Positions 1-10,863 of a stretch of DNA of 64,000 bases are shown here, piece by piece. A program made the position numbers and the translations under genes. Below the pieces are notes generated by a model. That model ran no database searches, was not told where the DNA came from, and saw only the letters and a list, made by a program, of their open reading frames with translations. Positions within the stretch are counted from its first letter, which is position 1, and each line of letters opens with the position of its first letter. This stretch comes from Suillus spraguei. Lineage: Eukaryota; Basidiomycota; Agaricomycetes; Boletales; Suillaceae. Where the stretch lies: the NCBI GenBank assembly GCA_016800925.1, contig JABCPU010000004.1, forward strand, positions 124,001 through 188,000, in the 5' to 3' direction.

Positions 1-938
1 GGACCCTCGGAAACATTAGGACAGAAAATGCGTTCTGCTCTCGACTATGCAAAGGTAAGATTACGAGGTGCCAAAACACACCCAGGTTGTGTGCTTATCT
101 CTATATCGTAGGAGCGAGGTGTGTTGTAGCATCACCAGATTATCGCCTTGCGCCAGAACATCCTTACCCCGCCGCGGTGGAAGATTCGTTTGAAACACTG
201 CAATGGATCTTTGAGAAGGGAAAATCCCTCTTAGGAGTCGACCCAACGAGACTGGCGATTGGTGGTTCATCTGCGTAGGTGATTACCGTCTGACGAATCG
301 AAATTGTTTTGACCACCCTTCTTGTAGTGGCGGTAATCTTGCTGCCATAATCTCCATGAAGGCTGCCGAGCTTAAACCACCTATCCCTCTGAAGCTTGCA
401 CAGCTCATTGTTCCAGTGACTGACAATACTGCTCTCCACACGGACGATCGGTACCCATCTTGGAAGGAAAATGCAAATACAGTATGGCTTGATACAGGGA
501 GGATGCTCTGGTTCCGGAATTTCTATGTTCCAAAAGAGGCAGAGAGGACCGAGTGGGGCAACTCGCCAATCTTTGCGCCTGATGAGCTGCTAGCCAAATC
601 TCCAAAGACTTGGATCGCGGTGATGGAACTTGACATTCTTAGAGATGAAGGCCTGGCATACGGCGAACGACTCAAGAAGGTTGGCGTATTAGTCTCACAC
701 AAGCTGTATGCGAGGGCACCCCATCAGATTTTGGCTATGGATGGTACGACTCCTCATGCTGTTATTACACGATTAATTAGCTGATCATTTCTATCTTTCT
801 TTTGTCTACAAGGGTAAGTCACAAGAGTTTATTCTTGTTTAATGCTCTCCTCATCCAATGTTCAGCGTTTTGAGTATCGGTCGCGAACTTGTGAGTGATG
901 CCGTCAAGAATCTTGCCGAGGCCTTTGGTACATTGTAA
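1..938 (+). CDS. alpha/beta-hydrolase (HSL-type esterase), 5' end outside window
   Basis: This is the C-terminal part of an esterase/lipase of the hormone-sensitive-lipase-like alpha/beta-hydrolase family. Visible blocks are DYRLAPEHPYPAAVED, LLGVDPTRLAIGGSSA followed across an intron by GGNLAA (the GxSxG nucleophile elbow, Ser in GGSSAGG), and a downstream Asp-rich segment. Exons run to about 53, from about 112 to 275, from about 330, and finally from about 862 to a TAA at 936-938, with short GT-AG introns. The reading frame appears open, unlike the copy downstream. The exon carrying the HGGG oxyanion-hole motif is missing because the window begins inside the gene. The substrate cannot be told from sequence; family members hydrolyse small acyl esters. 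Confidence 0.75.
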
Positions 939-948
939 ATCATTCAAG

Positions 949-1092
949 TTGGAATCGCGAGTAGCTTCCTTGTACTAAGTAAATTCGAGCTGAATGTGAT
1001 AACGAGGATGTGGACACTTTTTCATCCAAGCCTGTGCTGTGGGTATTGCCATCATTCAAGTCTTTTTACTACTCAGGGCGAATATCATTGGC
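949..1092 (-). pseudogene. relic of the 5' part of the 13.2-13.5 kb hypothetical gene
   Basis: This stretch is closely similar to 13,383-13,530 and 2,748-2,890. On the minus strand it encodes only the start of the conserved block (YHIQLDFTWYKE-like) of the hypothetical gene at 13,169-13,498. It abuts the stop of the esterase, so the esterase and this relic were probably duplicated together. Confidence 0.55.
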
Positions 1093-1262
1093 TATTAACA
1101 GCTCTCCGTATCTGCCTGGTGACCTCACAAAATCGGTCCGCTTTGACTGAGATGAATCATATAATCTCTACATGGAGAATATATTTACAGAATCCTGTCA
1201 TAAGTCCTGGTGACCCTACGAGAACGGTCCGCTGTAACCGAGGTACATCGCCCAATCTCGAA

Positions 1263-2745
1263 ATGGCAGCTCCACAACTTGAAGCCACCAAACCGCAAGC
1301 CATTGACCCAGACATCCTTCCACGTCTCGATCTCGCTTTCCACAATAAATGTATTGCTCATCTCGCCCTTCCTCACACTCTGCCTTGGAACCCTGCCATC
1401 CGTACTGGTGACACCGTACCGGGGAGCGCAGAGGTTTTATCAGTCGGCAGTGTTAAAGACTATGACTTGAGCCATTGTAAGGTACGCGTCTTTACCCAGG
1501 AGGGCACTCTTCCCCCTGACGGCTGGCCCGCATATGTCTGGTACCATGGTGGTAAGTTCGAGGCACCTTTCAATATCAACGATACTGAAACAACATTACA
1601 AGGCGGATGGACCCTCGGAAACATCAAGACAGAAAATGCGTTCTGCTCTCGAATTTGCAAAGGTAAAATTACGAGGTGCCAAAACACATCCAGGTGGTGT
1701 GCTTATCGCTAGCTCGTAGGAGTGAAGTGTGTTGTAGCATCACCAGATTATTGCCTTGCGCCAGAATATCCTTATCCCGCGGCGGTGAAAGGTTCATTCG
1801 AAACACTGCAATGGATCTTGTTGAGTTGCACGCAAGTCTCGGACACGTTCTGCGAAGTAATACCAACTCAGGTTTTACAGTGAACCCGCTGACAAACGCA
1901 TAGTGTACTCCTACAGAAAAATACCACCTTATATATGCCAGTCAACGCTAAAACCATGCTGCCGACGCCCGGTAATATTGCGCCATTGATGCGCCATCGA
2001 TCCCGAAGATTCCCGATAAGTATCGAGCTCGTACCTCGACCCCTGATAATCCAACAGATCTTTGAGAAGGGAAAATCCCTCTTAGGAGTCCACCCTTGCG
2101 TGCATCTGCGTAAGTGATTACTGTCGATGGATGTGTCGAAATTGTTTTGACCACCCGTCTTATAGTGGCGGTAACCTTGCTGCCGTAATCTCCATGAAGG
2201 CTGCGACCGAGCTTATAGTAAACCACCTATCCTCCTGAAGTTTGCACAGCTCATTGTTCCTGTGACTGACAATACTGCTCTCCACACGGACGATCGATAC
2301 CCATCTTGGAAGGAAAACGCAAATACAGTATGGCTTAATACAGGGAGGATGCTTTGGTTCCGTAATTTCTACGTTTCAAAAGAGGCAGAGAGGACCGAGT
2401 GGGGCAACTCGCCAATCTTTGCGCCCGATGTCGATGAGCTGCTAGCCAAATCTTCGAAGACTTGGATCGCGGTGATGGAACTTGACATTCTTAGAGATGA
2501 AGGTCTGGCATACGGCGAACGACTCAAGAAGGTTGGCGTACCAGTCTCACACAAGCTGTATGCGAGGGCACCCCATCAGATTTTGGCTATGGATGGTACG
2601 ATCTGTTTTTTTGTCTACAAGGGTAAGTCAAAAGAGTTTATTCTTATTTAATACTATTCTCATTCGATCTTCAGTGTTTTGAATGTCGCTCGCGAGCTCG
2701 TGAGTGATACCGTCGAGAATCTTGCCGAGGTCTTTGGTACAAAAT
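1263..2745 (+). pseudogene. second alpha/beta-hydrolase esterase copy, disrupted
   Basis: This is a paralogue of the esterase at 1-938 and includes the N-terminus the first copy lacks: start MAAPQLEATKPQ at 1263, a PPDGWPAYVWYHGG block joined over an intron to GWTLGN (oxyanion-hole HGGG), then DYCLAPEYPYPAAVKG. The gene is broken in several ways. A 238-bp solo LTR interrupts the QWIFEKGKS coding block. Just after it, the sequence encoding DPTRLAIGGSSA is deleted, removing the nucleophile serine. Small insertions shift the frame near 2,205-2,230, and the last exon junction is altered. The 3' half remains alignable to copy 1 almost base for base, so decay is recent. Confidence 0.75.
1819..2056 (+). 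mobile_element. solo LTR (family A, 238 bp) with 5-bp target duplication
   Basis: The element starts TGTTGAGTTG and ends ATAATCCAACA, the TG...CA ends of an LTR. It is flanked by GATCT at 1814-1818 and again at 2057-2061. The uninterrupted sequence, with a single GATCT, is present in the first esterase copy near 205-215. A second copy of the same LTR is at 34,400-34,636. No internal retrotransposon sequence is attached. Orientation is arbitrary. Confidence 0.85.
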
Positions 2746-2747
2746 CA

Positions 2748-2985
2748 TTAGAGTCGCGAGCATCTTCCTTGTACCAAGTGAAGTCGAGTTGAATGTGATA
2801 ACGCACTTTTTTCGTCCAAGCCTGTATTATAGGTAATGCTGTCATTCAAGTATTTCTACTACTCAGGACGAATATCATTGGTGTGGAATTGATAGGGTCT
2901 ACCTCTGTCTGAACACCTCGGAATCGAGCAGTAAGTAACTCATGTTAACAAGCCTGAAAATCTTGGAAAATCACGAGCATGATAA
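2748..2985 (-). repeat. duplicated segment: 5' relic of hypothetical gene plus spacer to RidA
   Basis: This matches 13,388-13,650 closely and, together with the RidA gene and its flank, forms a roughly 1-kb segmental duplication (2,748-3,745 versus 13,388-14,390). It holds the truncated minus-strand start of the hypothetical gene found whole at 13,169-13,498, followed by the spacer preceding the RidA stop. No independent gene is evident. Confidence 0.6.
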
Positions 2986-3525
2986 TTAGACTGCAGCAAT
3001 CGCTTCAATCGCTATATCCACATCCATAGGCAACCCCCCAGCTTGTATACATGTACGAGCCGGCTTAGGGTCCGGGAGACGCTTTAAATATTGCTGATGA
3101 GCCAACGCGAATCAGAAGGAATAATCATGACAAACCAGAGTATACTCCTCATTCATGGCCGCGTAGTCGCCCATACTCTTGAGGTAAATGTTCACTTTCA
3201 CCACTTTGTCCCATGACGAACCAGCGGCTTCCAATACGCTAGTCAAGTTAGAGAGGCATTGAGCCTGCAGAGTCACAGTGTCAGTAACAGGTGACAGGTT
3301 CATCACCGCGATGAACTTGCAGTGTGGGCTTTGATGTCCCCTGGGACCACTTTACCGTCACTGTCCACAGGGGTTTGTCCGCTGCAGAAGATAAGACCCG
3401 GGATCTTCACCGCATGTGCTAGGACCCGTTGGTTAGTTTCTCATAATCAACTCGTTTAAATTTGAGTTTATACAATACACAGGTTTTACCGGCCTGTCCG
3501 GGCTGTTGATTTTTTGAACGGACAT
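2986..3525 (-). CDS. RidA/YjgF/YER057c family protein, copy 1
   Basis: This is a probable 2-iminobutanoate/2-iminopropanoate deaminase-type RidA protein, which hydrolyses reactive enamine/imine products of PLP enzymes. On the minus strand the exons give MSVQKINSP..., HAVKIPGLIFCSGQTP, LEAAGSSWDKVVKVNIYLK, DYAAMNEEY and a final block with PARTC, whose Arg corresponds to the carboxylate-binding Arg of RidA, then an acidic DIAIEAIAAV C-terminus. Three introns are needed; the second appears to be GC-AG (donor gcaagt near 3,310), since only that join gives the conserved DIKAHTAQC sequence. The coding span (540 nt) equals that of the copy at 13,651. Start 3525 gives the normal RidA N-terminus. No catabolic partner gene is adjacent. 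Confidence 0.8.
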
Positions 3526-3660
3526 ATCGAATATCAATGGCAGAAGGAAAAGAGTTGAAGGGGATTAGAAGTTAATAGAACAATGAACTTGATATCGAGC
3601 CACATAATATAGGAACGAGAAGTCCTATCCTAAGTAAGTTGTTCAGGCGACCAGATATAG

Positions 3661-3745
3661 ACCGTGACTCACGTCCTACGTGTCATAGATATCGCCAAGC
3701 CACATGAGCTAGTGTAAGTAGTGCTGTGGGGCAGAACTATTTCGA
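3661..3745. repeat. short dispersed repeat (~85 bp)
   Basis: The block beginning ACCGTGACTCACGTCCTACG and running through CATAGATATCGCCAAGCCAC is repeated near 12,965-13,053 and, without its last part, near 14,322-14,390. Two of the three copies bracket the hypothetical-gene/RidA unit at 13 kb, and this copy ends the sister unit, so it may mark the edge of the duplicated segment. From 3,746 to 4,145 I see no gene. Confidence 0.5.
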
Positions 3746-4699
3746 GGTACAGTTGAAATATTCATATCAGAGGGTCATGGTTAGGGCAATAGGACATAAG
3801 TAGGTACCAAAACCATTGTTCTCTGGCATTGTCCTGCTCGGCTATGTAAGTGTGGAATGGGTATGATGTTTTGTACCTGTAAATGCAAGCCACGTAATAA
3901 GCCTGCTGCATATGCTCGACCTGCAAAGGATCACAAACGACACTCCGCATACATCTGCTCAACCTCGTAATAAATATTCCAATGCATGTCAAAATCTCAC
4001 TCTTGCAGACTGGCTGTGTGTCTATGCCTAATATGCTGATGAAGTCCGTCGCGAGATTGCAGTCGCAAATGGTAAAATCATCGAGATCGATTCAGATGAG
4101 CCATCATTCACCCAGTTTTCCCTTATTGGTCATCGCGCTACTAATCAGTAAAACCTCGAATTACTTAATCAGCCTTTTTTGGACTTTACGCTGGTTTTCA
4201 CTTCTTTTCAAAAATGAGTGGCCTTTATTGCAGTTATTTTTCTTAATTCATTGCCTGGTCCTAACTTGAGTATCAGGAATAGTTCCAATATGTTTTATAA
4301 ACCTAACAGACGTGTTTAAAAATATAAAAATAGAAATTTGGTACCAGTAAGTGGCACAGAGTACTGATTATTTTTTATGTTTAAATCCTCCCCTGAAGTG
4401 GTAATCTTTACAAATTGTGAACTCCAACCATTGCAATTGCATGAAACAATAATAATAATCTATTCCAGATATTCAAGTTGGGACGAGGCAGTGAATTGAG
4501 AAAAATAACTGCAATATATATAAAGGCCACTCATTTTTGAAAAGAAGTGAAAACCAGCGTAAAGTCCAAAAAAAGGCTGATTACAGCCGTTTGCATATGT
4601 AATGGTACTGGCGCCTCGCTGTAAAACAAATGATAATATAGACTGAAAAAGGACTTAGCGTAAATTTTACAAGACCTGCATACCACAATCATCAATATC

Positions 4700-5239
4700 A
4701 TGGGCAACAGAAAGATTTCAGCTGATTTGAAGTTCGCAGCTATTTGCCTGCATGAACAAGGGATTCTTAGACTCAGCAAGATCGTTGACTGTGTTGGCTT
4801 CTCCCGCATGACATTCTATAGAATCAAGAAGCTCTACAATGACACTGGTAACATTGTCAAGCCAAGGAGCCAATACACTGGTTGTTCACGCATTTTCAAT
4901 CTCGAAGACCTCCATTACCTTCTAGAACTTATCCATCACTGTCCTGATTGGTTTCTTGATGAGCTGACTACACTTGTGCGATGCAATCGTTACATCGCCG
5001 TCCATTATTCCACAATTCACCGAGAGCTTGCACGGGCTGGCATCTCACTCAAAAAACTCCGCAAGATCGCTAAGGAGCGCAATGAAGATGTTCGTGCAGA
5101 CTTCAAGCGATGGGTGGCGCAGTATACACCAGATCAACTGTTGTTCATTGATGAGACATTGAAAGATGAACGCACACAAATTCGGAGGTATGGACGAGCA
5201 AAGAAGCATGAAGGGTGCATTTGTTCGCGGACGACATGA
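4700..5239 (+). pseudogene. truncated Tc1/mariner-type transposase
   Basis: The 179-residue ORF starts MGNRKISADLKFAA and has a helix-turn-helix N-terminal region (about residues 5-60), a linker typical of basidiomycete Tc1-like transposases, and the start of the DDE catalytic core with LLFIDETLKDERTQ, containing the first catalytic Asp. It stops soon after RRYGRAKKHEG, so the second Asp and the third acidic residue are gone. The short distance to the right inverted repeat suggests an internal deletion. It cannot encode an active transposase. Confidence 0.75.
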
Positions 5240-5278
5240 CTTTAGGTGCTCGAAGAGGCTCTGCAACTGGGATAGGCT

Positions 5279-5500
5279 CTACAGCTGGGGCAGAGCAGCC
5301 ATTGCATCTAGTTCATGATCTATACTGTCTTGAGTATCGAAATTGAAAATGCTTGCATCAGATACAAATGCTGTCGATGACCCTGAGCTATCGGAATCGG
5401 AAGATGTTGATGAGATGTCAAGGACACTGCCATCATCATCCGAGCTATCAGAGTTGTCGATGAACTCTGCACTTTTGAATGTCTTCGGGTTATGACCCAT
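5279..5500 (-). other. acidic/serine-rich ORF on the opposite strand of the mariner-type element
   Basis: This 73-codon ORF starts MGHNPKTFKSAEF and continues as an Asp/Ser-rich low-complexity sequence. It fills most of the space between the broken transposase and the right inverted repeat. It could be a chance frame, the residue of a second element-encoded gene, or internal sequence from a longer autonomous relative. I do not recognise a domain. Confidence 0.3.
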
Positions 5501-5849
5501 GTTGCCACAGTAGACTCAGAAGCTAAGATATCACAGTACTACAACTTGTCAAAATATCGCTAAGTCCTTTTTCAGTCCATGTTATCATTTGTTTTACATC
5601 AAGGCGCCAGTACCATTACATATGCAAACGGCTGTAAGTAATTTGAGGTTTTACTGATGTAGCTACTTATGTAATGCGAAGCAGATCATTAGAGTCAGTG
5701 CCATAATAGTGTTTTTGTTAATTTTTGAAGGTTATCATTAACTTATGACCCGCCGATTTTACATCAAACCTTAGCGTGTGTTTGGTTTGCAAATGACAAC
5801 AACATTTTAGAATTGAGCATCCAAAAATGCTAAGTTCAAGAAACTCTAC

Positions 5850-6334
5850 TGTCACAACCCACAAACAAATTAATGCAAGGGCAGAGACTAGGACTCAAAC
5901 TAAGGTTATCACAAGAAGAGAGAGGAGCAAGGACGTCTTGGATTGCTACAGTTGTAGATACAAGAGGTTTGAACTAAAGAACTACTACAGCGAAACTAGC
6001 TAACTATATACACATATTGAAACTGAGATGTAAACTGAGTTTGAAACTACTAGCCAATCATAAAATAGAAATGAGAATCGTATGATGTGATAGTTGTGAC
6101 ATTGTTATGACATCATATTCTAGAAGGTTCTAAGATCACATGATACTATCTTATCTTATCTTATCTTATCTTATCCGATAGCATCATAAAAGATCTCTTC
6201 ATCTTCATCAGGGAGTTCAGTTATAGAAGCGGATATGGGGATTTCGATAGGGTTTGGGTTTGTCTTAGCGCTGGGTTTAGACGCTTTAGGGAAATTGAGA
6301 AAAGAGTAATGATTTGTATTTGGAATTCGTGACA
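5850..6334. mobile_element. LTR (family B, 485 bp), probably a solo LTR
   Basis: The sequence runs from TGTCACAACCC to GGAATTCGTGACA, with TGTCAC/GTGACA inverted ends. It is nearly identical to 7,672-8,150. TCTAC stands immediately before it (5845-5849) and immediately after it (6335-6339), which fits a 5-bp target duplication around a solo LTR. It contains a (TATCT)n run one unit longer than in the second copy. Between 5,657 and 5,849 I see nothing. Confidence 0.75.
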
Positions 6335-7671
6335 TCTACTAAGCCATTTTAGCGCACCAGGCTGTCAAGCATCGTTCCCTGCACAACAATGACGATGATA
6401 TATGCAGCAAATACCACTTCTCTATTGAATACAATGTGTACCGTTTATGCCTGGTGTAAAGATACAACCTAGCTTGGGCTGTAGATAAACCACTGCCTAA
6501 ACTAGTATGTGAGTCTTGCGCTCCATATAGCCTGCTTCACTTGTAAGAACAAGAGCGTTCGACCCTAAAGGGGGATGCCTATTAGTATGGTCAAGTTCGA
6601 GTCTAACTTATGTGTGAAACAAGTGTCGTGGTCAGCGGTAAGTTGCTGCGGTCAGCGATGATACTGCCAGAACTAGCGTTGTGTGTAGCGGTGCTTCTGT
6701 GGTCGAGATAAGGTCAGTAACAGTTGCATCGAGCGGTGGTCTCAGCGGTAGCAGTAAGGTTGCAAGCGGTGCAAGGAAACAGTAAAGAAGTCCACAGTAC
6801 TTTCAGCAGTAAAGTAGCAGTGCATGAGAAGTTCAGTCAAAGTAACAGTCAAAAGTCCAGCGGTATGCCAGCAGTAATGGAGAACGAGTGTGATGTATTA
6901 ACGAGCGATAAGGAAACTTTGAAGACTAAGTCCACTACTGGGTTGATCCAGAGCTAGACAATAATCCTGACCTATAGTACGTGCAATGGTGTAAAATCAG
7001 GTACATAAATGGAAAACTGAGCGGTCCCCGATATCTGATCGGATCTACCACGTACTCAGGTCCTAAAGGGTTCTTTAATCAACCCAACTAGGTGCTTCCC
7101 TATTTACTAACTAGGAAAACTATAGTAAAGGTTTTTGTGATCTTCCAAGTGGGAAAAACTCGAGGGACACGGTGCTCTTCCAGTTGAAGCTTACAAGCGA
7201 CCAGTCTATCTTGAACAACGAGGAAATTCCACTAAATACTTCGAAGAAGACTAGACCTTCTATCGTATGAAGAGAAAACTATCGTAAAAAGGAAACTATT
7301 GTAGAGCTCAGCAGGCGGGGTCTTGGGCCAGCACTGAGGTCACGGATCGAACACCTAATGTTGCTCGTCCACCGTCTACTAGCAGCAGCAATGTAAGGCT
7401 GGGCCTGGTAGAGGTCTACTAACTACAAAAGACTATTGGTAGAAAATGCGCTCAAATGAGCAAAGGGGAGAAGAAAGATCACGACTTTTTAGGGTCGGGC
7501 AAGACAAAACGTTTTGTACTGATCTGCAAGTGCGAGTGCCTTTACAGATGTGTACAGAAGATGATAAGAGACTTCTAAGAATCGTCTACAATGGTACTAT
7601 CGTTGAAGAGGAGTCCAGAAGAAAAGTATGCAGCGGTATGCGAGTCGGAGTCCCCTAAAGTTCAAACCTAA
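6335..7671. other. unassigned repeat-derived stretch between the two family B LTRs
   Basis: No convincing gene is present. Two short plus-strand ORFs (6,724-6,957 and 7,446-7,658) lack recognisable domains. The part from about 6,630 to 6,900 is built of recurring AGCGGT/CAGTAA-type words. It may be degraded internal sequence of the LTR element, but no gag, protease, reverse transcriptase or integrase motif is visible. Confidence 0.4.
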
Positions 7672-8150
7672 TGTCACAACCCACAAACGAATTAACGCAA
7701 GGGCAGAGACTAGGACTCAAACTAAGGTTATCACAAGAGGAAGAGGAGCAAGGACGTCTTGGATTGCTACAGTTGTAGATACAAGAGGTTTGAGCTAAAG
7801 AACTACTACAGCGAAACTAGCTAACTATATACACATATTGAAACTGAGATATAAACTGAGTTTGAAACTACTAGCCAATCATAAAATAGAAACGAGAATC
7901 ATACGATGTGATAGTTGTGACATTGTTATGACATCATATTCTGGAAGGTTCTAAGATCACGTGATACTATCTTATCTTATCTTATCTTATCCGATAGCAT
8001 CATAAAAGATCTCTTCATCTTCATCAGGAAGTTCAGTTATAGAAGCGGTTATAGGGATTTCGATGGAGTTTGTGTTTGTCTTAGCGCTGGGTTTAGACGC
8101 TTTAGGGAAATTGAGAAAAGAGTAGTGATTTGTATTTGGAATTCGTGACA
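7672..8150. mobile_element. LTR (family B, 479 bp), second copy
   Basis: This is a direct repeat of 5,850-6,334, differing by scattered substitutions, one (TATCT) unit and a 1-bp indel. Its flanks (CCTAA before, CAGTG after) do not match each other, so it is not a simple solo LTR with preserved target duplication; it may be the 3' LTR of a decayed element or a recombined copy. Confidence 0.75.
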
Positions 8151-10499
8151 CAGTGAATCTGCATGATGCTCACCGAAATTGCCACAATGATTCTCAATTT
8201 CGCAGCAACATCAGGTAAGTTTCAGATATGTGCTTACCACCCTGACAGGGGCATGGTCGTCCTTTGTCTTCGTCATCCTCTTCGCGCTGTCTCTTGATGA
8301 ATGCTGCATGAGTCAAAGGCACTAGATCAGAGTTCTTCTGTGATAATGTTGTGATAGCAACAGTGTGGATCAATTTAGTGGAGACGGTTTGAAGGGCCAG
8401 GAGTGGTTGAAGGAGAGGCTGTTGTTGGTTGTTCATGTTCGACGAGGACTTGACAGATGCAGTAGCATCGGACGGAACACTTACAATGTTAACTTTAAGT
8501 TGTTTGATTTGGTATCTTCGAATCAACATTTCACAATCAAGTGGAGCCTTGTTTTATATTATAATGAAGCCATAAAAACCTTAGCAAAAATTCTCTAATA
8601 TCCCGGGTAGTGTTGTTGGCAATACTGCGCCATTGCACTGCGCCAGTTGTGCCATTTTGGCAATTGCTGGCGGTATCTCAGGGGTCCCGGCAAAACTTGG
8701 CACAACTAGTAGTAGTACCAGAGGTCCAGGGGGCGACTTGGACAAGCTTGTCACAGCATTCCTACACAGATTCGCCATCAATCCACTTATTACATCACAG
8801 TAACAATATTTGTTACAAGAACACCTTCTTGTGCCCCTACTATCATTTTTCCTCCTATGCATCGCCATCTACTCTCGTCCTGACAAAGCCTCCATCCTCA
8901 TCCTCTGCTACCTCGTCTGGCTTGCCATTGTCACTCCCTACCTCACCTATGCTCGCCTCCTCCATCGTCGCTAAACGCGCACTCTTCCAGTACCCCTTGC
9001 GCTCATATATGCTCTTCGTGCTCCCCGCGCTTCTCACATCTCAAACACCTCAGTCATGTTCGACACCTTCCTCTGCGCTTAAACACATGCTATCCCCTGG
9101 TTCACACAAATAGCCCTCTGGCTCAAGGACTATGTCTGGTGTCGTATTTCCTTTTATCTTTTCCTTTGCATCTACCTATGACTTGTGCGTCACCTCATTG
9201 GCTCATACCTTTTATACCTTCGGCTCTGCACCTATGACTCCCTTTCGCACATGCGTGCATTCATTGGTTCATACGCCTCTGACTCACCTATGAGCATGTG
9301 TCTTCTTATTGGCTATCTGACTTCATACTTAATCCAGCGATACTTACGTATTCATGCTCCGCTTCAATCTTACGTATAAATATGCGCAGATAGCCTTTGT
9401 ACTTCTTTAACTTGAATCTACTTGATCTTCAACCCTGAACTTCCTTCGATAAGCTTTTCATAAGCTTATTGTCACTATTCGAACTTCATCAGGAAATTCA
9501 CACATTCCTTAACATGCTTAATCAGCTTAACTCACTTATCTCAAAACTTGTTTGCTCTCTCTCACATCATTCACCTGGCATATCTTATATTTTTTGAGTG
9601 CGAAATACAATAAAACATGTATATTAATATATCTCAACTTTTTTTTTCTGAATTCATTCACATTGAAATTTTGGACAAGTAGATTCAATTTCACCAAGGC
9701 AGTTAAGTGTAAATAAGTCCGCATAAGGGCACGTCAAGGAATGTGTGAATTTCCTGATGTTCGTAGAAGCTCATCGCTTCTATGTCTTTGATTGTCATCA
9801 AGAACCTCGTCTCTGTGACATAGGTCGTGGAGACAGCGTGTAGCACCCACCTCCGACCAATGCAACTAGTGCACTCCACGCTAGGAGACCGATATGCATG
9901 GGCCGCCGCTCTTGATAGAGCGCCTGTCGCAGACACCACTCAAGTTCATTAGTGCCTGGCTAGGTCACTAACAATATTACCATGTTTTTTTACCATTTGT
10001 TCAAGTTGAACCATATCATTTGCACCATCCTCAGGCCGCACTTGGAACTCGTCTCAAAATGTGCACCAAAAAACATCCAGGTGGCCGCCCACCAGCCAAA
10101 ATCCTAACTGATAACTTCAAGGAACTCGAATGAGTTGATAATAAGTCCCATCAAAAATTCTGGAAGTGCAACTATTGTACTTCAACCAGTGGCAGTGGTC
10201 AACGCATTGAAGGCTGAGATAACCACTGTCTTTTACTCTCACAAACCCCAAAGAGTGCCCGGATGCTCCACCATCTGTCCACAATGAAGCTTGCAGGGTC
10301 TTATTACAGAAAGGTGCTGCCATTGGCCTGACAGAAGCACCACTTTTCCGTGACTCAGACACACCTGCTTCGGATGTTGCTCTAACCGATCAATCTAGCA
10401 TCGGAACAAGTGCTATCATCAAAAAAGGAAGTCTAGCACCTTGGGATGTGCAGTCTCTGTTAACTATGAAAGGTGTCTCGTCAATGTAATAATCGATAG
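8151..10499. other. gene-poor, decayed repeat region
   Basis: No intact gene is seen. A minus-strand ORF at 8,194-8,529 (111 codons, Gln-rich) and a minus ORF at 9,703-9,939 have no recognised domain. The plus strand at 8,830-9,130 gives a hydrophobic reading frame broken by stops. Sequence at 9,360-9,400 has a TATA-like GTATAAATA. Short sequences at 9,412-9,424 and 9,487-9,510 recur inverted at 9,676-9,688 and 9,736-9,759. Together these suggest fragments of retroelements. Confidence 0.4.
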
Positions 10500-10863
10500 T
10501 ACTGTAGAGATATGGACTTAGGTTCGACCCTATTTGGGTGTGACCGAATGAACGTTAGGTTCGAAGGTTCGCAGGGGGGTGTGACCTGTGACACGCTGCA
10601 CTTAGGTTCGGTGACGACCGATGTTCAAGTTGGGTAGACACATTGCCTTGTACACATGCAGCTGCCAAGTGTGGCGATCCTCACGACCCGCGGCCGGAGA
10701 TGCACCTTCGTCTCTAATTTTACTTCCGTCTGGCAACAGAATGTCTTCTGTCTATGTTATTGCAAGGTCTTTTCAGTGTGGATCCTCCAATTTTTGGCGA
10801 GCCTGAGCTCAGTCCACGAGACGGACATGGTCTGACCCATTTCCCCTCCAAGTTTTCCATACC

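Larger units (their letters stand above)
4584..5634 (+). mobile_element. Tc1/mariner-type DNA transposon, non-autonomous, TA target duplication
   Basis: Both ends carry the inverted sequence CAGCCGTTTGCATATG..., extending about 50 bp with few mismatches, and both are flanked by TA (4582-4583 and 5635-5636), as expected for Tc1/mariner insertion. The empty site survives in inverted form in the left arm of the host foldback element (4148-4172), with a single TA. The element is 1,051 bp and contains a truncated transposase and an opposite-strand acidic ORF. Confidence 0.8.
4146..5656. mobile_element. foldback/MITE-like element with long inverted arms, split by a mariner-type insertion
   Basis: The left arm (about 4146-4271) begins CAGTAAAACCTC and is the inverted copy of 4466-4583 joined to 5637-5656, which ends GAGGTTTTACTG. 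Between the arms lies an AT-rich loop of about 190 bp without a gene. Removing 4584-5636 restores an intact right arm, so the element was about 460 bp before the insertion. The arms differ by a few substitutions and short indels. The target-site duplication is unclear; AT flanks both ends. No coding capacity is seen, so it is non-autonomous. Confidence 0.7.

Noticed and set aside
6146..6176. (TATCT)n run as a possible CRISPR or functional tandem array
   Set aside because: It is a 5-nt microsatellite inside the LTR, differing by one unit between the two LTR copies; no spacers exist.
8610..9113. 167-codon plus-strand ORF
   Set aside because: Low-complexity Ser/Pro-rich frame in a repeat-derived region; the neighbouring frame looks more coding-like but is broken by stops.
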